Origin: Lachnospiraceae bacterium
Lineage (GTDB): Bacteria; Bacillota; Clostridia; Lachnospirales; Lachnospiraceae
Assembly (NCBI GenBank): GCA_900766575.1
Contig: CAAFVW010000006.1
Span: 1-33,990 of the forward strand
Length of the DNA: 33,990 nt
Direction: 5' to 3'
The translations under genes were made by a program, and so were the position numbers. Under the pieces are notes generated by a model, which saw nothing but the letters and a program-made list of their open reading frames with translations, did no database searches and was not told the origin of the DNA. Below are positions 23,775 through 31,196 of the stretch, one piece after another. Within the stretch, counting starts at the first letter, position 1. The number at the start of each line of letters is the position of its first letter.

Positions 23775-24580
23775 AAATTGAATTAAAAAACATGAGACAT
23801 GTTTATCCTACCGGAGACGAAGCCTTGAAGGGAATCAATCTTGTAATAGAAGGAACAGAACCGGTGGCTATTATCGGACAGAACGGTGCAGGTAAAACAA
23901 CTATTGTAAAGCACTTTAACGGTATTCTCCGTCCGACTTCCGGAGAGGTTCTCATCAACGGAGAAGATATCAATAACCGTTCTACTGCGAAATGGTCTAA
24001 GGAAGTAGGCTATGTATTCCAGAATCCGGACGATCAGCTGTTCCTGGAGTCTGTAAGGAAAGAATTTGAATTCGGACCCAGACAGATCGGTATGCCGGAG
24101 GATGAGATCCGGAAAAGAATCGAATGGGTAGCAGATCTGGTAGGATTGAAGGACAAGCTGGATATGCATCCTTTTGACCTGACTTCCACAGAGAAAAAAT
24201 TCTGTACGATCGGAGCTATCATTATGATGGATCCCAAGGCAGTGATTTTCGATGAGCCTACCTGCGGACAGGATGTGGCAGGCAATATAAGATTGCGTGA
24301 GATCATCCGTCAGCTGAAGGAAAACGGAAAGCTGTGCATTACCATTTCCCATGATATGAAATTCGTGGTAGATAATTTTAAACGTATCATTGTAATGTGC
24401 AAAGGTCAGGTGCTTCTGGACGGACCGGTGGAGGAAGTATTTGCCCAGGTGGAAACTTTGAAAAAAAGTTTCGTAACGCCGCCTCCTATTACCAAGGTGG
24501 CCCAGGGTGTTGGATTTAAAGAAACAGTATTTACTACAGATGCTTTTATGAAGGTATTCGAAGAAAGGATGGGAAAATAA
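23771..24580 (+). CDS. ECF transporter ATPase (subunit with divergent signature)
   Basis: Second ECF ATPase, 269 aa. Walker A GQNGAGKTT, Q-loop VFQNPDDQLF, Walker B VIFDEPTCGQD and the switch His in ISHDMKFV are present. At the place of the ABC signature LSGGQ it reads LTSTEKK (residues 137-143), so one of the two composite ATP sites should be unable to hydrolyse normally. Divergent second ATPases of this kind occur in some dedicated ECF systems, so this is likely natural asymmetry and not decay. It overlaps the first ATPase gene by four bases and is followed two bases later by the TrpF-like gene. Confidence 0.9.
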   Translation: MKIELKNMRHVYPTGDEALKGINLVIEGTEPVAIIGQNGAGKTTIVKHFNGILRPTSGEVLINGEDINNRSTAKWSKEVGYVFQNPDDQLFLESVRKEFEFGPRQIGMPEDEIRKRIEWVADLVGLKDKLDMHPFDLTSTEKKFCTIGAIIMMDPKAVIFDEPTCGQDVAGNIRLREIIRQLKENGKLCITISHDMKFVVDNFKRIIVMCKGQVLLDGPVEEVFAQVETLKKSFVTPPPITKVAQGVGFKETVFTTDAFMKVFEERMGK

Positions 24581-24582
24581 TT

Positions 24583-25284
24583 ATGGCAGACGTAATCGTT
24601 CAGATCTATGGTATCAGAACCGTAGAAGATGCAAGAATGGTCATTGATATGGGAGGTCATCACATTGGAGTATCTTATGGTAAGATCAAGAGAACTCCGG
24701 GACAACTGACCTGTGAAAAGGCAAAAGAGATTTTCGAAGGCGTACAGCCGGAGGCTGTTAAGGTAGGACTTACCGTAGCAGAGGATATTGACGAGATTAC
24801 CGAGAATCTGAAAGTGGTATGTCCTGATGTACTGCATCTCTCCGGAGATATTGAAGGTATCACCCCCGCACAGGTACAGGAACTCAGAAACCGCTTCCCC
24901 GGACTGAAGATCATGCAGGCCATTCCTGTGTTGGCCGGTGTTCCTCTGGAGGAGCAGAAGGTTATGCAGTATATCAAGGATTATGAGCCGGTGACAGATT
25001 TCTTCCTGATCGACACCAAGGCACCCGATGCCGGTGATATCGGAGCTACCGGTCTGACACATGACAGAATGATCGATAAGGCTATCGTGGAGAGCACCAA
25101 GGTTCCCTGCATCATTGCAGGCGGTCTGGATGCCGGGAACGTGGCAGAGGCAATTCACATTACGCATCCTTATGGTGTGGACTCCTACAGCTGGACCAAC
25201 TATGATGATGAAAAGGACAGAACCGGCGGCTGCAAAGATCCGGTCAAAGTAAAAGCATTTATCGAGGCCTCTTTAAATGCATAA
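24583..25284 (+). CDS. TrpF-like (phosphoribosylanthranilate isomerase family) barrel lacking catalytic Cys
   Basis: 233-aa protein of the phosphoribosylanthranilate isomerase superfamily. Family blocks in order: VQIYGIRTVEDA (TrpF has KICGI), the phosphate/anthranilate loop region GKIKRTPGQL, VLHLSGD (TrpF VQLHG), DFFLIDTKAP with Asp144, CIIAGGLDAGNV, and YGVDSYSW with Asp200. The general-acid Asp and the phosphate-binding end loops are kept. The general-base Cys (Cys7 in the Thermotoga enzyme) is Tyr9, and the usual VSSGVE is YSWTNY. It lies not in a trp operon but between ECF ATPases and a PfkB kinase. It probably acts on another phosphorylated ribosyl compound, e.g. a sugar-phosphate isomerase or lyase. 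Tryptophan synthesis is unlikely. Confidence 0.8.
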   Translation: MADVIVQIYGIRTVEDARMVIDMGGHHIGVSYGKIKRTPGQLTCEKAKEIFEGVQPEAVKVGLTVAEDIDEITENLKVVCPDVLHLSGDIEGITPAQVQELRNRFPGLKIMQAIPVLAGVPLEEQKVMQYIKDYEPVTDFFLIDTKAPDAGDIGATGLTHDRMIDKAIVESTKVPCIIAGGLDAGNVAEAIHITHPYGVDSYSWTNYDDEKDRTGGCKDPVKVKAFIEASLNA

Positions 25285-26242
25285 CATCTATGTAATCGGC
25301 GATGCGAATGTGGACATCATTGTACCTTATCCCCGTTTCCTGAATGAAGAGAGGACACTGGTAGATTATCCGAATCCACAGCTGGCAGGTGGCGGCACCA
25401 GCGCCAATACGGCTGTAGCACTGGCCAAACTGGGGCTTCCGGTCAGCTTCTTAGGCACGATCGGAGAAGATCAGTATGGTAAGTATATTCAGAAGGATTT
25501 CGAAGAACAGGGTGTGGATACCACAGACCTGATCGTAGATCCTAATCTGAATACAGTGGGTGTGTTTGCTTTCATTGATGAAAACGGAGAGAGATATTTG
25601 TGGGGCTGGCCCAGAGTAGATCAGGCATTCAAAGTACTCGAAAGAGACAAGGTGCCGTTTGAGAAGATCGAAGCAGCCGACTGGGTGCATTCCTCCGGAA
25701 TGTCTCTGGTATATGATACATCTGCACGTGCAGAAATTATTGAAATCTTTAAAAAAGCATACGAAGCGGGAGTACCGACTTCCTTCGACCTGAATCTGAG
25801 AGTGGATAATGGAGCTCTGGATCCGGAATATGAAAAAGCGGTGAGAGAAGTGATCCGCTACACGACCTATCTGTTAGGTTCCGGCAACGACGAGTTCAAA
25901 TATCTCGGAGAAGGAAGAGACTGGAGAGAAAACGCGAAAGCACTGGTCACAGATGCCAGATGCGTCATTGTAAGAAATGGTAAAGAAGGTTCTTACAGCT
26001 TCTCCTGTGAGGGAGAAGAATATGTACCGGCATTCACAGTAAAAGTGGAAGATACGGTAGGTGCCGGAGATGTCTATAATGCAGGATTTATCAGTGGAAG
26101 ACTTGCGGGCAAGAGCATGCGCGACTGCCTGGTCCTGGGTAACGCAGTATCCGGATACACTGTAATGCGTAAGGGCGCAAGAAATTCACCGGATACGGAA
26201 GAACTGGAAGCTTTTTTAAGGGAGCATCAGACAGAAAGGTAG
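25277..26242 (+). CDS. PfkB-family carbohydrate/nucleoside kinase
   Basis: Ribokinase-fold kinase, 321 aa, that should phosphorylate a sugar or nucleoside hydroxyl with ATP. The N-terminal strand is YVIGDANVDIIV, the substrate-lid glycines are AGGGTSANTAVAL, and the C-terminal signature is DTVGAGDVYNAGFISG with the catalytic base Asp265. The start overlaps the TrpF-like stop by eight bases (the frame changes inside ATGCATAA), a strong sign that the two act together. It is less like RbsK than the second kinase of the operon: it has AGGGTSAN instead of GGKGxNQ. The two may therefore use different substrates, for example the intact nucleoside and the free ribose. Confidence 0.9.
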   Translation: MHNIYVIGDANVDIIVPYPRFLNEERTLVDYPNPQLAGGGTSANTAVALAKLGLPVSFLGTIGEDQYGKYIQKDFEEQGVDTTDLIVDPNLNTVGVFAFIDENGERYLWGWPRVDQAFKVLERDKVPFEKIEAADWVHSSGMSLVYDTSARAEIIEIFKKAYEAGVPTSFDLNLRVDNGALDPEYEKAVREVIRYTTYLLGSGNDEFKYLGEGRDWRENAKALVTDARCVIVRNGKEGSYSFSCEGEEYVPAFTVKVEDTVGAGDVYNAGFISGRLAGKSMRDCLVLGNAVSGYTVMRKGARNSPDTEELEAFLREHQTER

Positions 26243-26251
26243 GTTTTAGAC

Positions 26252-27229
26252 ATGGAGAAAAAGAAAGTAATTTTGGACTGCGATCCCGGGCATGATGATG
26301 CCTTTGCCATAATGTTAGCAGTACAGCACCTGGATGTACTTGGTATTACAACGATCGGTGGAAACTGTACTTTGGAAAATGTAACGAAAAATGCGCTGAA
26401 GGTACTGGAAGTGCTGGGAAGAACAGATATTCCTGTATATCCCGGACATTCTTGTCCTACCGTAGTGCCTCTGGTAACTGCACCACAGTTCCATGGGGAG
26501 ACCGGACTGGACGGCCCGGTACTTCCGGACCCTGTGACAAAGCCTCAGAGCAGGCATGCAGTCGATTTTATCGTAGATACCGTTATGAATACGGATGATG
26601 TGACACTGATTGCTACCGGTCCTCTGACCAATATTGCGGCAGCTATCAACAGAGAGCCCAGAATTGTTGAGAGAGTCAGGGAACTGAGTATCATGGGCGG
26701 TTCGGTAACTTTTGGTAACTGGACTCCTACGGCAGAGTTTAACATTTTTGTAGATCCCGAAGCAGCTTACAGAGTATTCCATTCCGGAATTCATGTAAAA
26801 ATGTCCGGTATCAACCTGACCAGACAGTGCTGTCTGACCGCAGAGCATGTGGCAGAATTCCGTAAGATCGGTACTAAGGCTGCCAATCTGGCTGCAGACC
26901 TGACAGACTTCTTCATTGATTCCACAGTCAAGAGTGCGAAGCTCACCGGAGCCAATATGCACGATGCCTGTGCAGTGGCATGGATCATTGATCCGAACCT
27001 GATCAAAGCTGCGGAAATGCACATCGATGTTGAACTGAAGGGCGAGCTGACCCGTGGTATGACAGTGTGTGACTACAGACATTTGCGTGGTGTAGATCCT
27101 GCAATCGATCTGTACAGAGAGCCGCAGATGGATTTCCGCGGTGAGAAGCCGAACGCAGAAGCAGCACTGGAACTTGATTTCCCCGGATTTATGGAGTTGT
27201 TGTATACGACCTTGAGAAATTATAATTAA
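26252..27229 (+). CDS. Nucleoside hydrolase (IunH family)
   Basis: Calcium-dependent N-ribohydrolase, 325 aa, that splits a ribonucleoside into base and ribose. The metal and catalytic motif DCDPGHDDA starts at Asp9. HGETGLDGPVL follows the second segment, TAEFNIFVDPEAA supplies ribose contacts, and the C-terminal pair His237-Asp238 (NMHDACAVAW) matches the leaving-group His and metal Asp of the protozoal inosine-uridine enzyme. It starts nine bases after the kinase stop. Base specificity cannot be read from sequence: the family includes purine, pyrimidine and modified-base enzymes, among them queuosine hydrolases of gut bacteria. Confidence 0.93.
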   Translation: MEKKKVILDCDPGHDDAFAIMLAVQHLDVLGITTIGGNCTLENVTKNALKVLEVLGRTDIPVYPGHSCPTVVPLVTAPQFHGETGLDGPVLPDPVTKPQSRHAVDFIVDTVMNTDDVTLIATGPLTNIAAAINREPRIVERVRELSIMGGSVTFGNWTPTAEFNIFVDPEAAYRVFHSGIHVKMSGINLTRQCCLTAEHVAEFRKIGTKAANLAADLTDFFIDSTVKSAKLTGANMHDACAVAWIIDPNLIKAAEMHIDVELKGELTRGMTVCDYRHLRGVDPAIDLYREPQMDFRGEKPNAEAALELDFPGFMELLYTTLRNYN

Positions 27230-27255
27230 GAAATAACGATCAAGGGGGAAAGCAT

Positions 27256-28173
27256 ATGGCTTCTAAATCTAAATTCTATTATACACTACTGGGATTCCTG
27301 ACCATTCTGATCTGGGGAACCAGCGCAATTTTTACCAGAAATCTGAGTACGGGATTGGGAGCGTATACTTCCGCGGCACTGGTCAATCTGATTGGTGGTG
27401 TGGTGGTATTGATCAGCCAGTTTGTAAAAAAGGAGGGACTGACCGGAATCCGGGAAGTCCCCCGGAAATATTGGACGGTATGCGGAAGTCTGTTCGTCAT
27501 CTACACAGCAACCTCTTATGTGTCGATGAGCATGGTGAAAAGTGACGAATCCGTGATCGTACTGGTATTGATCCGATTCCTGTGGCCATTATTTACCTTG
27601 ATCTTCACAATTCCTGTTTTACATGCGAAAGCCTCCCTGTGGTTGATCTGCAGTGTTTCCCTGAGCTTTGTGGGGATTGTGGTGGCCAAGCTTGGAGCGG
27701 ATATTTTTCATCTGAGCAGTTTCGCGGACAACATTTTGTCCGGAGAGGATCTGGCAGGCTATGCCATGGGATTCGTGGTAGCAATTTCCTGGGGTCTGTA
27801 TACCAATCTGGTGAAAAAGTATGTGGGAACCAAAAAAGTAGACGGTGTAGGAATCTATATGATCGTAACGGCGGTTATCCTGGGTGTGATTTCTATTTTC
27901 ATGGATGAACCGAGGAATTTCTCCGCGAGTCTGATCGGTCAGATTCTGTATGCAGGTATTGTGGTCGGAGCTTTGGCAAATACCTTGTGGAACCTTTCTA
28001 TTAAAAAAGGAAACATGCTTCTGGTGGTTCTGGTATCCAATTTCCTGCCAATCATATCTACAGTGATGACTTCATTTATGCTGGGTGTGGGAATTACGAT
28101 GCCGATCATCGTAGGATCTCTGTTAGTTGTGATCGGAACCTTATGGAGCAAAAAATGTTTTAAGGAGTTTTAA
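27256..28173 (+). CDS. EamA-type drug/metabolite transporter (DMT superfamily)
   Basis: Ten-span membrane carrier made of two repeated EamA units, 305 aa. The first begins with FLTILIWGTSAIFTRNLS, the second with GFVVAISWGLYTNLVKKY. CAAGGGGGAAAG precedes the ATG. The HAD phosphatase gene starts on the base right after its stop. Inside this operon it could export the leftover base or an end product, or act as a second uptake route; direction and cargo are inference only. Confidence 0.88.
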   Translation: MASKSKFYYTLLGFLTILIWGTSAIFTRNLSTGLGAYTSAALVNLIGGVVVLISQFVKKEGLTGIREVPRKYWTVCGSLFVIYTATSYVSMSMVKSDESVIVLVLIRFLWPLFTLIFTIPVLHAKASLWLICSVSLSFVGIVVAKLGADIFHLSSFADNILSGEDLAGYAMGFVVAISWGLYTNLVKKYVGTKKVDGVGIYMIVTAVILGVISIFMDEPRNFSASLIGQILYAGIVVGALANTLWNLSIKKGNMLLVVLVSNFLPIISTVMTSFMLGVGITMPIIVGSLLVVIGTLWSKKCFKEF

Positions 28174-28830
28174 ATGAAATACAAGGTGATTCTGTGGGAC
28201 TTTGACGGAACCCTGGCGGATACGGGTGCAGATGTTTGGGATTCTCTGAAATACGCGGCCGGGAAACTGGGAGGCAGGATGGATGAGCAGTTCATGCGCC
28301 GGGACAGTAACCTGGGGAAACCGATGGAAGAGATTTTCCGGCAGGTGCACCCGTTTCCGGGTGAAGAGAAGCTTTCCACATTTGATGAATGGGTGACCAT
28401 CCATTACCGCACAATCAGCGAGTATCCGAAGACCCGGTTCTATCCCGGAATTCAGGAAATACTGGAACAGACATGCCGGGAAGGTGTACAGAATTATATT
28501 ATTACGTTGAAACCGGAAGAGGCGCTGCTTAGAATCCTGCAAAAAAAAGGATGGTCAAAATGGTTTACCGGATGTTTCTCTCCGGATTCCTTCGGAGAAG
28601 AGAAAAGGACGAAGGCAATGGTAATTGCTGATGTCATGGCATCACAGCAGGAGGAACCGGGACAGGTCGTATATATCGGAGATACGTTCAGCGATGTGAA
28701 TGCGGCACATGAGAGCGGGATTCCCTGTATCGGAGTGACTTACGGGGATGGAGACACGGACAGACTGAAAGCGGCCGGACCGGATTACCTGGCGGAAAAC
28801 GGTGTGGAATTGCAGGAACTTTTACAATAG
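28174..28830 (+). CDS. HAD-family phosphatase (Gph/PGP-like)
   Basis: Haloacid dehalogenase-type phosphohydrolase, 218 aa, with nucleophile Asp9 and acid/base Asp11 in LWDFDGTLADT, motif II Thr in YIITLKP, a conserved Lys in EKRTKAMVI, and the metal-binding motif IGDTFSDVNAA. A helical cap domain (about 20-85) suggests small phosphorylated substrates. It probably removes the phosphate from an intermediate made by the kinases and the TrpF-like protein, releasing a sugar or aldehyde precursor. It is packed between the EamA gene (no gap) and the alcohol dehydrogenase (14 bases). Confidence 0.88.
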   Translation: MKYKVILWDFDGTLADTGADVWDSLKYAAGKLGGRMDEQFMRRDSNLGKPMEEIFRQVHPFPGEEKLSTFDEWVTIHYRTISEYPKTRFYPGIQEILEQTCREGVQNYIITLKPEEALLRILQKKGWSKWFTGCFSPDSFGEEKRTKAMVIADVMASQQEEPGQVVYIGDTFSDVNAAHESGIPCIGVTYGDGDTDRLKAAGPDYLAENGVELQELLQ

Positions 28831-28844
28831 GAGGTGCAAGAGAT

Positions 28845-30026
28845 ATGTTAAATAATTTTGATATCTGTATCAATACAAGATTTATCTTTGGTAAAGGCGC
28901 AGAAAAACAGATTGGCGAGATCCTGAAAAAAGATAAGGTGAAGAAAGTACTGATACATCACGACAATGGACAGTACCTTTACGACACGGGATTGCTCCAG
29001 GCGGTATGTGACCAGCTGAAAGAAAACGGCATCGCTTATGAAGAGCTGGGCGGTGTTTTACCGAATCCGAGACTGTCTCTGGTGAGAGAGGGAATCGAAC
29101 TGGCGAAAAAGGAAGGCGTGGATCTGGTGCTGGCAATCGGCGGAGGAAGCGTTATCGACTCGGCTAAGGCGATAGGACTGGGAGCTGTGTCCGAGGTAGA
29201 TGTCTGGGATTATTTCATCGGAAAAAGAGAACCGGAACACACCTTACCGGTAGCTGTACTGCTGACCTGCCCCGCTACAGGAAGTGAATCCAGTCAGGTA
29301 GCGGTTGTCAATAATACGGAGGAAGGGAAAAAGCTGCTTGTCAGTCATCCGGTCCTTCGGCCGAAATATGCATTTATGGATCCGGAGCTGACTTACTCTT
29401 TGCCGAAATTTCTCACGGCCTGCGGTGTGACGGATATGTTTTCCCATGTGTGCGAGCGCTATTTTGCACCGGATGATGAGATCGGTGTGATCGATCGGAT
29501 GTCTGAAGGAATTCTGAGGACACTGGTAGATATCGGTCCAAAGGTATTGGAGGACAGACAGAATTATACTTACCGCGCAGAGATCATGTGGATCGGAACC
29601 ATTGCACATAATAATACTGTAGGTATCGGAAGAGTGCAGGACTGGGGAACACATGAGATTGGCAACGAACTCAGCGCGCTGTATGATACTCCTCACGGAG
29701 CGACGTTGTCCATTATTATGGGTTCCTGGATGCGTTATGTCTACAAACAGAAGCCGGAACGCTTCGCCAGATATGCGAAAGAGGTGTTTGGAGTGAACTG
29801 GGACGGCACCAATACCCTGCAGGCAGCAGAGGAAGGAATTGTAAAGACGGAAGCCTATTTCCAGAGCATGGGAATGCCGATATCTTTCCATGATATGAAT
29901 ATTCCTACGGATCGTATTGAGGATATGCTTGACAGAATTGCATTCCGGGGAGAAGATCATTCTATCGGAGGCATTGTACATCTGAATCGTGACGATTGCC
30001 GCAAAATTTATGAGATGGCATTCTAA
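28845..30026 (+). CDS. Iron-containing alcohol dehydrogenase, YqhD/BdhA-like
   Basis: Metal-dependent NAD(P)H alcohol/aldehyde oxidoreductase, 393 aa. The nucleotide-binding loop is AIGGGSVIDSAKAIGLG (about residue 97 on). The four metal ligands are Asp197 and His201 (GVTDMFSHVCERY), His270 (DWGTHEIGNEL) and His284 (TPHGATL). Their spacing of 4, 69 and 14 equals that of E. coli YqhD (194/198/267/281), so the enzyme should be an active aldehyde reductase. GGAGGTGCAAGAG lies upstream of the ATG. In context it would reduce a short aldehyde or keto-sugar produced by the upstream enzymes and re-oxidise NAD(P)H. Confidence 0.93.
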   Translation: MLNNFDICINTRFIFGKGAEKQIGEILKKDKVKKVLIHHDNGQYLYDTGLLQAVCDQLKENGIAYEELGGVLPNPRLSLVREGIELAKKEGVDLVLAIGGGSVIDSAKAIGLGAVSEVDVWDYFIGKREPEHTLPVAVLLTCPATGSESSQVAVVNNTEEGKKLLVSHPVLRPKYAFMDPELTYSLPKFLTACGVTDMFSHVCERYFAPDDEIGVIDRMSEGILRTLVDIGPKVLEDRQNYTYRAEIMWIGTIAHNNTVGIGRVQDWGTHEIGNELSALYDTPHGATLSIIMGSWMRYVYKQKPERFARYAKEVFGVNWDGTNTLQAAEEGIVKTEAYFQSMGMPISFHDMNIPTDRIEDMLDRIAFRGEDHSIGGIVHLNRDDCRKIYEMAF

Positions 30027-30042
30027 GCAGGAGGTGATTCCT

Positions 30043-30951
30043 ATGAAAGTACTGAATTTTGGATCTTTGAATCTGGATTACACCTATCAGGTACCGCATA
30101 TTGTAGCACCCGGGGAGACATTGACCTCTCTGGGACTGGCGATTCATCCCGGCGGAAAAGGTTTGAACCAGTCTGTAGCACTGGCAAAAGCAGGAGCGGA
30201 GACTTACCATGCCGGTCAGATCGGACAGGATGGCGGGATGCTCTGTGAGGTGTGCAAAGACAGTGGTGCGGATATACGTTTTATCCGGACGGTGGAAACG
30301 CGAACCGGCAATGCGATCATTCAGGTCGACCAGGACGGTCAGAACTGTATCCTGCTCTATCCGGGAGCTAACCGCTGCATGGAGAGAAGCTTTGTCGATG
30401 AAGTGTTAAGTTTCTTTGAAGCAGGAGATTATCTGCTATTGCAGAACGAGATCAACGAACTGTCTTATATTATTGACAGTGCCTATGCAAAAGGAATGAA
30501 GATCATTCTGAATCCCTCCCCGATGGATGAACAGGTCCTGGGCTGTGATCTGTCTAAAATTTCAATGTTTATTCTGAATGAAGTGGAAGCAGGGCAGCTG
30601 ACAGGGGAAAAGGATCCCGACAAAATATTGTCCGGTATGCGGGCCAAATTCCCGGAAGCTGAAATTGTGCTGACTTTGGGAGGGGATGGATCCGTTTACA
30701 CCGGAAAAGGCAGTGACCCGGAAGCAAAGGTGATTCCGCAGAAGACTTATCCCTGTCATGCGATAGACACCACCGGAGCAGGAGATACCTACACGGGATA
30801 TTTTATTGCAGAGTATCTGAAGGAACAGGATCCGGTCAAAGCATTGGATATCGCCAGCATGGCAGCCAGCATCGCGGTGTCCAGAGAAGGGGCAGCCAGC
30901 GCGATCCCTGAACGGGAAGAAGTGCTGAGATGTCTTGCCCAGAGTAAATAA
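30043..30951 (+). CDS. Ribokinase-like PfkB kinase
   Basis: 302-aa kinase close to RbsK: start strand VLNFGSLNLDY, substrate glycines HPGGKGLNQSVALAKAG, phosphate loop LTLGGDGSVYTG, and the DTTGAGDTYTGYF signature with catalytic Asp248. It likely makes ribose 5-phosphate from the ribose freed by the nucleoside hydrolase. The ATG at 30043 has GCAGGAGGTGA seven bases upstream. An in-frame GTG at 29989 lies within the dehydrogenase gene and lacks such a site. It is the last gene of the operon, with a terminator eight bases after its stop. Confidence 0.92.
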   Translation: MKVLNFGSLNLDYTYQVPHIVAPGETLTSLGLAIHPGGKGLNQSVALAKAGAETYHAGQIGQDGGMLCEVCKDSGADIRFIRTVETRTGNAIIQVDQDGQNCILLYPGANRCMERSFVDEVLSFFEAGDYLLLQNEINELSYIIDSAYAKGMKIILNPSPMDEQVLGCDLSKISMFILNEVEAGQLTGEKDPDKILSGMRAKFPEAEIVLTLGGDGSVYTGKGSDPEAKVIPQKTYPCHAIDTTGAGDTYTGYFIAEYLKEQDPVKALDIASMAASIAVSREGAASAIPEREEVLRCLAQSK

Positions 30952-30958
30952 GCGTGTG

Positions 30959-30993
30959 AAGAAGACTCTTGCGTATGCGGGAGTCTTCTTTTG
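30959..30993 (+). terminator. Terminator at end of ECF-nucleoside operon
   Basis: AAGAAGACTC (30959-30968) pairs with GAGTCTTCTT (30981-30990), with a 12-nt loop and TTCTTTTG at the 3' side. It closes the roughly 9.6-kb operon that began at the S component. Confidence 0.85.
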
Positions 30994-31161
30994 CTTTATA
31001 GTGCTTTATAAGAAATCTCGATTTCGGCTTGCGCTCCGGAATGGCGAGTCAATCCCTTATCTAAAAAAGACAGAAAATAAGTAGAAATATGTCGAAAAAT
31101 GTAAAAATAAGGAAACAGAGATAAAATATTGAAAATAAATAAAAATATTTTAAAAAATGTG
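30994..31161. other. AT-rich intergenic stretch without a gene
   Basis: It holds a direct repeat GCTTTATA-GT-GCTTTATA (30993-31010) and a small hairpin GAAATC-TC-GATTTC (31012-31025). A short GC-rich patch (31026-31050) follows, then about 100 bases of A-rich DNA leading to the promoter at 31162. The left part resembles a fragment of a dispersed intergenic repeat, but this cannot be tested from a single window. Confidence 0.4.
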
Positions 31162-31190
31162 TTGACAAATGAAAAACAATGTATTATATT
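31162..31190 (+). promoter_or_regulatory. Strong promoter of candidate noncoding RNA
   Basis: TTGACA (31162-31167) and TATATT (31185-31190) are spaced by exactly 17 bases in a very A-rich context (UP-element-like A/T runs at 31130-31160). Transcription should start near 31197. Confidence 0.8.
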
Positions 31191-31196
31191 AGACTT

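Noticed and set aside
22899..24352. Long minus-strand ORFs (250 and 189 aa) opposite the ECF ATPase genes
   Set aside because: They are shadows of the ATPase reading frames, rich in Cys/His/Phe, and without start signals.
24583..25284. True trpF for tryptophan synthesis
   Set aside because: The catalytic Cys is replaced and no other trp gene is present; the operon context is nucleoside/sugar related.
21375..27229. Queuosine/queuine salvage locus (ECF plus nucleoside hydrolase)
   Set aside because: The described gut-bacterial pathway includes a radical SAM queuine lyase and often a TGT; neither is in this operon, so the assignment was not made, although the hydrolase could still act on a modified nucleoside.
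30993..31050. Insertion sequence or CRISPR leader
   Set aside because: There is only one short direct repeat and a small hairpin; no transposase and no regularly spaced repeats.
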